In this document: positions 25,270 through 33,636 of the stretch, piece after piece
How the letters are laid out: each line of letters starts with the position of its first letter
Numbering within the stretch: the stretch's first letter is position 1
Origin: Bdellovibrio sp. BCCA
GTDB lineage: Bacteria > Bdellovibrionota > Bdellovibrionia > Bdellovibrionales > Bdellovibrionaceae
Length of the DNA: 64,000 bases
Assembly: GCF_037996825.1 (NCBI RefSeq)
Contig: NZ_JBBNAC010000001.1
Span: forward strand, 1,612,001-1,676,000
Reading direction: 5' to 3'
Notes under the pieces: model-generated
Database searches by the model: none
Seen by the model: only the letters and a program-made list of their open reading frames with translations
Told to the model about the DNA's origin: nothing
Made by a program: the position numbers and the translations under genes

Positions 25270-25455
25270 ATGATCAAAACAGATGAAAAGCTACTAACGG
25301 AAGCTGAAGTGTCGATAATCTTGGGTATTAAGCAACGCACTCTCCAACAATGGAGACTGACCGAACGCGGACCCAAATTTTTGAAGTTATCGGCCCGTGT
25401 AGTTCGATATCGTTTAAGTGATGTTCAAAATTGGATTTCCGAAGCTCAGCTATAA
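25270..25455 (+). CDS. AlpA/MerR-type HTH DNA-binding protein
   Basis: This 61-residue protein is almost all winged helix-turn-helix: LLTEAEVSIILGIKQRTLQQWRLTERGPKFLKL, then VVRYRLSDVQNWISE. This is the helix_turn_helix_17 pattern of AlpA, Xis-like and phage regulators. A very good ribosome site (AAAGGAGG) precedes the ATG. In islands such proteins act as excisionases or switch on the integrase. It lies 0.8 kb ahead of the second HTH protein and the first integrase. Confidence 0.85.
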   Translation: MIKTDEKLLTEAEVSIILGIKQRTLQQWRLTERGPKFLKLSARVVRYRLSDVQNWISEAQL

Positions 25456-25584
25456 TTGAAGCTGGAAAAAGCATCGTGAGATAATTCTTTAAAATCAAAA
25501 AATAAAACCAAACAAATACCAAGGCTTAGGCGTCGCAAACCTTTTAAGCCAATGGTTTCGTATGGTCCAAACGCTGGAGTTAGT

Positions 25585-26259
25585 ATGAGTAACTTAATGA
25601 TTGAAGTTAAACAAGAGGAAAGCGCGAGAGCTAGATATATGCGCCGTATGAAGCAACTAAAGTATGAGTATGGATTGGTGAAGCTAAACGACTGGGAGGC
25701 TTTAGGCAGGCTTTATCGTCGTATTAAAGATCGGAATGGACTGTCGTGGCAGTATGAAGATCTTTGTACGCGACTCAATCGAAGTCGGTCAGCAGAATTC
25801 TGTCGAACTCCGGCAGAAGATAAGTTTATCGCTCGCTTTAAGGGTAATTGGAAAATTCAGCTTTACCCTCAAGCGTGGATTGGAAATTTATGCGTAGATC
25901 TTTTTACTCCTGCTTTGGGGCGCAGACCTCCGGATTACCGAAGAGGGTTTCTTGAAAAGGGTGTGGCCATTGAGATTGATGGAGCAATTCATAACTCTGA
26001 ATTAAAAATGAAGAAAGATGCGCATAAAGAAAAAAGTCTTTCTGACCTGAATATTCAATTATGGCGATTTACAAATGAGCAGGTTTTTAGAAATGTCGGC
26101 TTGCCGAGAAAGCATGACCTTTCTGAAGACTTTGGGCGTCTATCCACTCAGGAAAGAAAAAGGCTATGGGGGAAGATCCAATTGATGACATTGCTTTATC
26201 ACGAATCTCTGAATGTTATCGAACGATACTTTCCAGGTGTTGTATTGGGGGCAGTATGA
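25585..26259 (+). CDS. DUF559/Vsr-like nuclease-fold protein
   Basis: From ATG 25585 (GGAG 9 bases upstream) the protein is 224 residues. The C-terminal half looks like the DUF559/very-short-patch repair endonuclease fold: CVDLF (Asp105), VAIEIDGAIHN (Glu130, Asp132, His136), then a basic stretch with KDAHKEKSL and LQLWRF-type ending, LNIQLWRFTNEQV. It may cut or nick DNA during integration, or serve in defence. It is followed by the excisionase-like gene with a 4-bp ATGA overlap and then the integrase, so it belongs to the mobility operon. Confidence 0.65.
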   Translation: MSNLMIEVKQEESARARYMRRMKQLKYEYGLVKLNDWEALGRLYRRIKDRNGLSWQYEDLCTRLNRSRSAEFCRTPAEDKFIARFKGNWKIQLYPQAWIGNLCVDLFTPALGRRPPDYRRGFLEKGVAIEIDGAIHNSELKMKKDAHKEKSLSDLNIQLWRFTNEQVFRNVGLPRKHDLSEDFGRLSTQERKRLWGKIQLMTLLYHESLNVIERYFPGVVLGAV

Positions 26260-26459
26260 AATTTAATAGCAGAGGCTTCGATGGACGCCTGACTGGGCAG
26301 GGTTGGATGAAGACAGATCAAGTGGCCATCTACTTGGGCACATCGCCTAACAACATTCGAAATATGGTGTATCGCCTCAAGTTATTTCCAAAGAAGTTTA
26401 TGGGGCGCTGGTACTTCAATCGTGAAGAGATCGATCAGCTTATTATGGCGGGGGGGTAG
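26256..26459 (+). CDS. Excisionase-like HTH protein
   Basis: This 67-residue protein starts at ATG 26256, overlapping the previous stop (ATGA), with GGGGG just before. It has a MerR/AlpA-like HTH: GWMKTDQVAIYLGTSPNNIRNMVYRLKL, then RWYFNREEIDQLI. Its position 2 bases upstream of the integrase gene is the usual place for a recombination directionality factor. Confidence 0.8.
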   Translation: MKFNSRGFDGRLTGQGWMKTDQVAIYLGTSPNNIRNMVYRLKLFPKKFMGRWYFNREEIDQLIMAGG

Positions 26460-26461
26460 CA

Positions 26462-27559
26462 ATGGGAGTTCGTTATTCTGAAGAAGGCCAAAAGCCTGGA
26501 TATTTTATAACCTGTGTTGCAAAAAGCATGATTCGTCCGGAAGTTGTCATCCGAAAGCAACGATATTTGGGGCGCGTTTCTGAGAGGGACGCGCAGCTCG
26601 AGTATAGACAGCTGTATGGCGAGGTTAGGAGGGCCCTGCTTATGCGTGAGCGCGGGGAGGTGTCTTGGGGGCATATTCTTGAATCGTGGTGCCATGACGT
26701 TGTTATGGCGTCCCCGAGGGGTACTTTCTCAAAGCAAGATACTTATCAAGCTTTGAGGCTGCATACGAAAAATTGGTTCAATGTGCCGGTCGATAAGATC
26801 ACAACGCTGTCTTTTCAAATGGTGATTAACGAAATGGAAAATGTCGGTTTATCCAGAGGTCGGATTCGCGCAGTGAAGTGCGCGGTCAGCGTGGTCTTCG
26901 AGTGGGCTATTTTGAATAAACTGATTCCGCCAACAACACTTTGTCCGACAAAGGGGGCTCGTTTGCCGAAAGCAGTAAAAAAAGAGAAACCTGTGCTGAA
27001 CAGTAAAGAGATCGAATATCTTCTTGCGAAAGCTTTGGAAGATAAACATCAGTATTTTCCTGTTTGGGCAGTTGCTTTTGAGACGGGGTGTAGAGCTGGT
27101 GAACTCTGGGCTCTTAAGTGGAACGACGTGGATTTTGATCAAAATATAATTACGATTTCAAAGTCGCACAACTTTCGATCGGGCATCGTTAAGCCTCCCA
27201 AAAATAATAAAACAAGGGTTGTGCCGATGAGTAGGGAGTTTAAGGTTTTCTTGTCATATCTTAAAGAAACTACAGGATCATCAGGATATATTCTGCCCAG
27301 AATCTCCTCATTGAAGAATGGAAAAGCCGCGATGATTTTGAGGCATTTCTGTCGAGAGATTGGAGTGCCAGAAATTCCGTTTCACGGGACACGCGCGTGC
27401 TTTGCTACTTTATGTTTGAATAGAGGGGTGCCGTTAACGAAGTTGATGGCTGTAGGGGGCTGGAGCCGTCTTAGTAGTGTTCAGCATTATACTCGATTGG
27501 TTGGCACTGAGATCAGGGGTATTACTGACGACTTTAATATTCTTCCGATTATAAGTTGA
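26462..27559 (+). CDS. Tyrosine recombinase (phage-type integrase), copy 1
   Basis: This 365-residue integrase has an N-terminal DNA-binding part, a core-binding domain (about 70-160) and the catalytic domain. The active residues are Arg211 (TGCRAGELWAL), His308 and Arg311 (FHGTRACFA), Trp334 in the second-His position (GGWS), and the nucleophile Tyr343 (QHYTRL). It aligns without gaps from residue 68 to about 360 with the second integrase 5 kb downstream. It should act on the tRNA-His site or an internal site. Confidence 0.95.
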   Translation: MGVRYSEEGQKPGYFITCVAKSMIRPEVVIRKQRYLGRVSERDAQLEYRQLYGEVRRALLMRERGEVSWGHILESWCHDVVMASPRGTFSKQDTYQALRLHTKNWFNVPVDKITTLSFQMVINEMENVGLSRGRIRAVKCAVSVVFEWAILNKLIPPTTLCPTKGARLPKAVKKEKPVLNSKEIEYLLAKALEDKHQYFPVWAVAFETGCRAGELWALKWNDVDFDQNIITISKSHNFRSGIVKPPKNNKTRVVPMSREFKVFLSYLKETTGSSGYILPRISSLKNGKAAMILRHFCREIGVPEIPFHGTRACFATLCLNRGVPLTKLMAVGGWSRLSSVQHYTRLVGTEIRGITDDFNILPIIS

Positions 27560-27593
27560 TGGAGTTTTGTCAGGTCGTATTTAATGAGAACCA

Positions 27594-28604
27594 TCATATT
27601 CCATTCTTGTAATTGCGGGGGACTGTATATTCATCGCCGCCAATGTTGATTTGAGCTCTGGATCGAAGTGGGTCGCGAAATGCACTCTCGTTGTCATGCA
27701 ATAGATCGGAACAGAAGGAAAAGTCATCTCTAGCGGAATAAATGTATCGAGTCGATTGCAAGGTTTGTAACGAGTTATAGTAATCGATGTGGTCTGAATG
27801 TAGTTCAAAGGGGCGTCTATCATAGTTATCGGCAACTTCTTGGGTTAAAGCCAATGGACAGGTCCAGATCAATAAATGATTTGGACTGACCGGCAAAGCG
27901 ACTTCGGTTCCCTTCGCGCCCCAAGCTAAAGGTTTTCCTAGATGTGAAGTCATTACTACTGGGTTGTCTGAAATGAGAAGAGGTTTATTTGTATTATTAA
28001 TTCCGATGGTCCATATTTTGTTTAAACAATGATCATGGAGCTTGTTTAGTAATTGTTCGTCAAAGGCGGCGCGACTATGCTCAAGAGCTTCTCCTCCTTC
28101 TTCAATGGTAATTTTTAATTCGGGTTTGGATTTTCCTGATATTTTCTTTATCTGATCTGAGTCAAGAAACCAGTCGAAGATTGCTTTCTGAAAAAGCATT
28201 TTTGTTTGAGTACTGAACTCCCTAAACTCTTTGGTTCTAACAGTTTGAATTACAGCTAACCACCCGAGTTCATGCATTAAGTGATCTGGTATGAAATATT
28301 TGGGAAATCCAGAAGGAGAGAGTAATGCTGCGGATTTGATATTTTGGAGAAACTCAAAAAGGCTTTTACTGGATCGAGTGTCTATATCTTCATAGATATC
28401 TTCTACAAACTCATTATTTCCTGGTTTAGTGAGAAACTTATCTGGAATGGAATAAAATCGATTTTCTGAGCCAAGATCCATTATCGGCGAACCATGAGAT
28501 TTACCCGTTGTTTTGTCGTAGGCCCATAGATGAGTTTTATTCTCTGAAAATTGACGAAGTAGGAATCTGGGAACGTAATGATGTTTTTTCTTGGTATTAG
28601 ACAT
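27594..28604 (-). CDS. DUF4238 protein
   Basis: This 336-residue protein starts with the DUF4238 signature KKKHHYVPRFLLRQFSE. Later features of the family are LLISDNPVV near 218 and ALPVSPNHLLIW near 240. The N-terminal HHYVP block recalls histidine-containing nuclease motifs, and DUF4238 genes are frequent in defence and mobile regions; its function is not known. It is downstream of the small gene at 28597 with an 8-bp overlap, and the pair is divergent from the reverse transcriptase gene. Confidence 0.88.
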   Translation of the reverse strand: MSNTKKKHHYVPRFLLRQFSENKTHLWAYDKTTGKSHGSPIMDLGSENRFYSIPDKFLTKPGNNEFVEDIYEDIDTRSSKSLFEFLQNIKSAALLSPSGFPKYFIPDHLMHELGWLAVIQTVRTKEFREFSTQTKMLFQKAIFDWFLDSDQIKKISGKSKPELKITIEEGGEALEHSRAAFDEQLLNKLHDHCLNKIWTIGINNTNKPLLISDNPVVMTSHLGKPLAWGAKGTEVALPVSPNHLLIWTCPLALTQEVADNYDRRPFELHSDHIDYYNSLQTLQSTRYIYSARDDFSFCSDLLHDNESAFRDPLRSRAQINIGGDEYTVPRNYKNGI

Positions 28605-29100
28605 TTTGTCTATCCTTGTTCTCTACTTCGCGGACAACTGTCTTCAAGTTCGATAGTTGGCTTCCCAGCTTGACACTCTTTCGTTGAACGCCTGTTAATT
28701 CGATCTCAAGTAGGGTCGGAGTAGTCGCAATGGGGAGAGAGTCAGAAAAGTGCATTGAGATAAGTTTGGCTTGGCCGGGAGCAAGATCAATGGGAATCGG
28801 CAGCGACATTTTTACTCCAAGAAAGTCATGAGATTCTAATATAGAGTGCATCATAGTCACTTCTATTTCTTCGTTAGGAAATTTGAGCCAGGCTGACGTG
28901 ACGGATTGAAGTCGTTTGGTGTTATTAGAAGCTAGGACTGTCACTTCGGTAATATTATAATTTGTGTACTGATGTGGAGCTCTCTGAGTGAATTGAATCC
29001 GGAGGCTGACTTTTCCGAAGAAGTAATCAAAAAAGTGGGTCACGCGTATCAAGATGTATGAAAAAATCTTTGTTAATGCTGTTTCTATAGCTGGGGGCAT
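28597..29100 (-). CDS. Unknown partner of the DUF4238 protein
   Basis: This 167-residue protein has a hydrophobic aromatic N-terminal stretch (KIFSYILIRVTHFFDYFFGKVSL) that may attach to a membrane. A beta-rich part follows (YNITEVTVLASNN, IEVTMMHSIL, LLEIELTGVQRK) resembling an immunoglobulin-like fold. I do not recognise the family. It overlaps the DUF4238 gene by 8 bp, so the two probably act together. Confidence 0.6.
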   Translation of the reverse strand: MPPAIETALTKIFSYILIRVTHFFDYFFGKVSLRIQFTQRAPHQYTNYNITEVTVLASNNTKRLQSVTSAWLKFPNEEIEVTMMHSILESHDFLGVKMSLPIPIDLAPGQAKLISMHFSDSLPIATTPTLLEIELTGVQRKSVKLGSQLSNLKTVVREVENKDRQNV

Positions 29101-29298
29101 GGAAAAACCTCTTTAGGAACAAAACGATGTACTCGGCCATTTTGTCAACTCATGAGATTTGATTTGGTCTTATAAGCGTGCTGAGTCCCGAGGGGGCGGT
29201 GGGTCATATAAGAGTCTGGACTCGACTAAGTGTGGGTCCTTTGGATCTGGAACTCTACTTTCTTGATTGATTGCAAGAAAACACATCATAGTTTATTA
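29101..29298 (+). other. Structured leader before the DRT1 gene
   Basis: This 198-bp divergent intergenic region has a local GC-rich part at about 29178-29240. In it AGTC and GACT around TG (near 29211-29220) and GGACTC with GGGTCC (about 29217-29238) can form hairpins. Some defence reverse transcriptases need a neighbouring noncoding RNA; this would be the place for one. No RNA family is recognised. Confidence 0.3.
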
Positions 29299-32200
29299 AT
29301 GAGTAAACCATCATTGTTTGATCGCAAAGAACTTCTAGTTGCCTATAAAAGATTGAAATCATTTTGCTATCGAGACGGAGCAGACCTTTTTCTTCGAAAA
29401 AAAATAGCGGAATTTGAATACGAATTTAAGGATGAAGACGCGCTTAATATTAAGTTGGCGTCAATTGTGAGGGATTTAGAGCTTTTTTGGAGTGAGGGCT
29501 TAGTTCCATCATGGATGGAGCAAATCTCGTTTCAGATATTTCCCAAGAAGCTTGAGCCGATCAGTCAACCTGAAGTTCAGACTTTTATAAAGAGTCTGGA
29601 AAAAAGTAGCGATTTTAAATTATGTCGTACTCTTTTGCAGATTCAAGCTGGCGTTGAAGTACATTTTGTATCGATTCTATGGACGATGTTCGTAGGAGTG
29701 GTCTTCGATGAGTTATTGAGCGACAGTGTGTACAGCAATCGTCTTAATTCTGATGAAGACAAGGATATGTTAAAATATTCTACCAGGCTCTTTCGTCCAT
29801 ACTACAAGGACTATGCGAGTTGGAGAAACGGTTCAATAGAGCAAGTTAAGTCCGCACATGAGTTGAAAAATAACGCGACAATAATCTCGCTCGATATTAA
29901 AGACTACTACTACAATGTAGATCTTGATTTAGAGGCGATCGTTCATGATCCAATAAAAATAGATATCGAACTCAAGACTGACCAGCAGAAGATCTTGAAT
30001 CGCGCATTACATCAGGTGCACGAGATCTTTCATAAGAAAATTGGGGCCTCAAAAAAATTACTTCCTATTGGGTTGCCCTCTTCAGGTGTATTGGGTAACT
30101 ACGCGTTACATGAAGTTGATTCTGACATCAAAGAGAGTATTAACCCAATTTACTATGGAAGATATGTTGATGACATAATAATGGTGGTTCAAAATCTTGC
30201 GATTGACGACCATAAGTTTTTTCAAGTTCTTGATGCTCTATTTAAGAAGACGAAGCGTATAAAACTGGAGAAGTATACTGACGAATCGAATCCGAAATGT
30301 ATAAAGGAACGAACGAATATTAACTTTAAAACTTCTTATGGCGCTCATTGTGCTCAGATGGATAAGTTAAAGATTTTTGATTTTCACAAGGATGCCCCGA
30401 TTTCTCTTTTGGAAGAATTTGAAAGGGAGATTGAAAGATTCTCAAGTGAGGGACGGTTGCTTGCTGAAGATATGGATGTACTTGAAAGATTTAATTCTGA
30501 ATCTCGAAAAATTTCATACTCTGACAGTATTTTTAAATTGAGATCTATAGAGAAATTTGATCTCAATAGACTTGGGTTTTCAAGGTTTCTAAGTAGTTTG
30601 ATTCAAACTTCGAGAGTGACTACCAAAATTCAAGAGGATGATTTTCAGTATATTCATGCTCAGATAATATCGATAGTTACGGGTCAAGATGCAATTTTGA
30701 CCTATCGACTATGGGAAAAGTTAGTAAGCATTTATGTTTCCCACAATCGAATTAAAGAACTCGAAGAGTTTGTAATCGAAATTATGGGAGGAATTCATAA
30801 GCTTGATATTTCCTCGGATGTGAATAGTTTTACGCCAAAGTCAGTACATATTCCATCATTGAGCGATTCGCAGATTCGATCATCTTGGTTTTCATACCTC
30901 GCGCGGGTTATCATACTCTCCTTTTCAGCAGCTGGTGGATATAAGGATTTAAAGAGATTTCACAGCGTATTGGAGTCTACGCGTGCGACAGTTTTTGAGT
31001 CGGAAAGAAAAGCATATCGAACTAGGCTATCCAGTGATTTTGCAGAAGCGGAGCTTGAGATTAAGCAGTTAAGAAAGTCCGCGATGTTTAGGCATAATTT
31101 TTGTCCGGTGCCAATGGTTGCTTTTTGTAAAGACAATGATGATCTTGATTTTAATACCTTGAGAGATAACTTGGGTAAAGGTTTCGAAGGAAGCTTTCAA
31201 TGGGAAACAGCAAATTTGAAAATTAAGTTATCTCCTAGATTTATAAATTATAGTGAGATTTCTGAGCTTCATATAATACAAAGTTTAAAATCGGGAAATT
31301 CAATTGCACTTCCGGACTTAGTTAATCAGGTAAATGTGTCATATCGAGAATTCAATTTGATTCCCGAAGCTGATTTGTTGGAAGGGCTTCCTAAGGTTTA
31401 TGGAGAATCCAAAGAAGACGGAGCATCTGTTGATGACCTTTCTCAGATAACAATTCGTATTGATAAGAAGCACTCCGATGTACTTCGAGTGGGAGTTGCT
31501 AATGTAGATATACCTCTGACCTATATTGAACAGCGATTTGCCATGAAACCAGACTTATCGCATTCGAGGTTGATTGAGTTGAACAGGGTTTTGAATATTG
31601 CGGTGAGGGAACGCGAAAAGGTTGATTTGTTAGTTTTTCCTGAAGTTTTTATTCCGTTTGAGTGGATTGACTATGTCGCATCCTTTTGCAAAGTGAATAA
31701 CATTTCGGTAGTAGCTGGGCTCGAGCATGTTCTAGCTGGTGGGGAAGTTTATAACTACATGGTTGTGATAATGCCATTTAGTATGAATGGTATCCGAAAT
31801 GTCATGACGGGTTTGATTCCAAAGGCTGATTTGAATAAGGACGAGTCAAAGTTAATTAAAAATATTGGCATGGTTCAAGGTAAAGTGAACTATCAGAAAA
31901 TTGTTTTTGAATGGAATGGGGCACAGCTTAGCCTGTTAAATTGCCTTGAATTGTCTGATATTCGAAAACGATCTTGGATGAGAGGTGTGATTGATTGCTT
32001 AGTAGCTATTGAGAACAACTCAGATACAAGCTATTTTTCTAGTATAGTGGAATCAACTGCTCGCGATCTCCACTGTTATGTTGTTCAGGTTAATAATTCG
32101 AAGTTTGGGGATAGTCGCATAACTGGCCCGTTACCATCAGTTCAAAGAGACATGTTAAGAGTGAAGGGTGGGGAAAATAAGACGGTGCTTGTGCAGTCTT

Positions 32201-32346
32201 TGCCCATAAATGAATTGAGAAGATTCCAGCATTTCGGTGATTCTTATGAAGATCTTGGCGGTAAAGTCGATTTTAAGCCATTGTCACCAAATTTTCCGCG
32301 ACCAAGTAGCAAAAGAATGCCTAGTTATAGAAAAAGAAAAAAGTAA
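29299..32346 (+). CDS. drt1: DRT1-type defence reverse transcriptase with nitrilase domain
   Basis: This protein (1015 residues from ATG 29299) has two enzymes in one chain. Residues about 150-360 form a reverse transcriptase: motif A SLDIKDYYYNV (Asp199), motif B PIGLPSSGVLGNY, and YVDD (289-292). After a helical middle, residues about 730-960 form a nitrilase-like domain with the triad Glu782 (VFPEVF), Lys842 (LIPKAD) and Cys882 (LLNCLE). This is the architecture of DRT type 1 (UG1), a known anti-phage reverse transcriptase. The frame is open to GTG 29230, which would add 23 residues. No strong ribosome site is seen. Confidence 0.92.
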   Translation: MSKPSLFDRKELLVAYKRLKSFCYRDGADLFLRKKIAEFEYEFKDEDALNIKLASIVRDLELFWSEGLVPSWMEQISFQIFPKKLEPISQPEVQTFIKSLEKSSDFKLCRTLLQIQAGVEVHFVSILWTMFVGVVFDELLSDSVYSNRLNSDEDKDMLKYSTRLFRPYYKDYASWRNGSIEQVKSAHELKNNATIISLDIKDYYYNVDLDLEAIVHDPIKIDIELKTDQQKILNRALHQVHEIFHKKIGASKKLLPIGLPSSGVLGNYALHEVDSDIKESINPIYYGRYVDDIIMVVQNLAIDDHKFFQVLDALFKKTKRIKLEKYTDESNPKCIKERTNINFKTSYGAHCAQMDKLKIFDFHKDAPISLLEEFEREIERFSSEGRLLAEDMDVLERFNSESRKISYSDSIFKLRSIEKFDLNRLGFSRFLSSLIQTSRVTTKIQEDDFQYIHAQIISIVTGQDAILTYRLWEKLVSIYVSHNRIKELEEFVIEIMGGIHKLDISSDVNSFTPKSVHIPSLSDSQIRSSWFSYLARVIILSFSAAGGYKDLKRFHSVLESTRATVFESERKAYRTRLSSDFAEAELEIKQLRKSAMFRHNFCPVPMVAFCKDNDDLDFNTLRDNLGKGFEGSFQWETANLKIKLSPRFINYSEISELHIIQSLKSGNSIALPDLVNQVNVSYREFNLIPEADLLEGLPKVYGESKEDGASVDDLSQITIRIDKKHSDVLRVGVANVDIPLTYIEQRFAMKPDLSHSRLIELNRVLNIAVREREKVDLLVFPEVFIPFEWIDYVASFCKVNNISVVAGLEHVLAGGEVYNYMVVIMPFSMNGIRNVMTGLIPKADLNKDESKLIKNIGMVQGKVNYQKIVFEWNGAQLSLLNCLELSDIRKRSWMRGVIDCLVAIENNSDTSYFSSIVESTARDLHCYVVQVNNSKFGDSRITGPLPSVQRDMLRVKGGENKTVLVQSLPINELRRFQHFGDSYEDLGGKVDFKPLSPNFPRPSSKRMPSYRKRKK

Positions 32347-32383
32347 CTTCCAAAAAAAATAGTTACCAATTGCGGCAATCTAT

Positions 32384-32436
32384 GGGAAGTCCGGTCCAGC
32401 TCTTTGACATTCAAAAAGCTGGATGAACCCCAGTCT
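32384..32436. other. Stem-loop between DRT1 and integrase 2
   Basis: TCCAGCT (32395-32401) pairs perfectly with AGCTGGA (32417-32423) across a 15-base loop. GGAAG and CTTCC outside can add an outer stem. It lies in the 110-bp gap before the second integrase and could be a terminator-like stem, an mRNA element or a recombination site. Confidence 0.4.
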
Positions 32437-32456
32437 TCCTCAAATGGGAGGAAGAT

Positions 32457-33593
32457 ATGGCAATTAAAACATATCAAAAAGACGGGCATACTTGCTTTAA
32501 GATCCAATTTACATCTCGAAGTCGTATCGCGGGGATTATTGTGCGTATTCAACGAGATCTTGGCGTAGTTACTCATGCTGAAGCGAAGCGCGAACATGAA
32601 AAGATAAAAAAGGAAGCTGAGATCAAGCGAATCGAAAAAGAACGAAATGGGTTTGTCTGGCGCGATCTTTTGTCGCGTTGGTACAAAGATGTCGTCTTGA
32701 ATGGGCCCTATGAAGACAGTACGAGCAAGCGAGACAATTACAGCGCTCTTCAAATGCATACAAAGGCTTGGATGTTAACGCCCGTTGAGCAACTGCGCCC
32801 AATTTCGATGAGATTGATCTTTAATGAAATGGAGAGAAAGGAATTATCGAAAGGTCGCATGAAGTCAGTGCGAAGTGCTGTAAATACCATTTTTGACTGG
32901 GCCCGTTTAGAACGTATTATTCCCGCCCATATCGAGAGTCCCGGCCGAGGGGCCGCAATACCCAAGGTTGAAACAAAAATACAACCTATTCTCAATCGGG
33001 ACGAAATTAAACTCTTTTTAAGAAAGGCACGAGAAATCGGTCACGAGTATTATTATTTGTGGGCTGTGGCCGTAAGTACAGGATGCCGATCCGGGGAGTT
33101 GTGGGCGTTGAGATGGACGGATGTTTCATTCGAGACGAGAATGATTTCCATCACGAAGTCATTCTCAAGTAGGCTGGGATGCGACAAATCTACCAAAACC
33201 AAAGAGTCTCGGCAGATCCCTATCAATATAGCCCTCGAAACGCTCTTAAAGGAGTTAAAATTGAGGACTGCATCGACGGGTTACGTTCTTCCCAGAATCA
33301 CATCATGGAGGCGTGGAGAGGCGTCTAAGGTGTCTAGGAACTTTTGTCAGGCTCTGGGGCTTCCAGAGATTACATTTCATGCGACCCGAGCTTGTTTTGC
33401 AGTTCAGTGTCTAGTCGGTGGGTTAGACATTGTGACTACAATGAAACTCGGGGGCTGGAAGAATGTTAAAAGCTTTCAACACTATGTTCGCCTGGCGGGG
33501 GTTGATATTCGTGGAGCGACGGACGTACTAGATTTAATCCCAATTGAAGTTGATTCCAAGGTTTTGCCAATAAAAAAGCTCGAATCTATTTAG
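32457..33593 (+). CDS. Tyrosine recombinase (phage-type integrase), copy 2
   Basis: This 378-residue integrase has catalytic Arg211 (TGCRSGELWAL), His308 and Arg311 (FHATRACFA), Trp334 (GGWK) and Tyr343 (QHYVRL). These are exactly the positions found in copy 1, with no gaps between residue 68 and about 362. The first 65 residues differ more. GGAGG precedes the ATG. It is the integrase closer to the right end, which suggests it may be the one that placed the island, but either could act. Confidence 0.95.
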   Translation: MAIKTYQKDGHTCFKIQFTSRSRIAGIIVRIQRDLGVVTHAEAKREHEKIKKEAEIKRIEKERNGFVWRDLLSRWYKDVVLNGPYEDSTSKRDNYSALQMHTKAWMLTPVEQLRPISMRLIFNEMERKELSKGRMKSVRSAVNTIFDWARLERIIPAHIESPGRGAAIPKVETKIQPILNRDEIKLFLRKAREIGHEYYYLWAVAVSTGCRSGELWALRWTDVSFETRMISITKSFSSRLGCDKSTKTKESRQIPINIALETLLKELKLRTASTGYVLPRITSWRRGEASKVSRNFCQALGLPEITFHATRACFAVQCLVGGLDIVTTMKLGGWKNVKSFQHYVRLAGVDIRGATDVLDLIPIEVDSKVLPIKKLESI

Positions 33594-33636
33594 GGGTAAA
33601 TATATAACGAACTGATTTCGATTAGCGGAGGGGTAA

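Noticed and set aside
27560-27593. A junction between two tandem elements after integrase 1
   Set aside because: No copy of the TCACCCCA core or arm repeats is present here.
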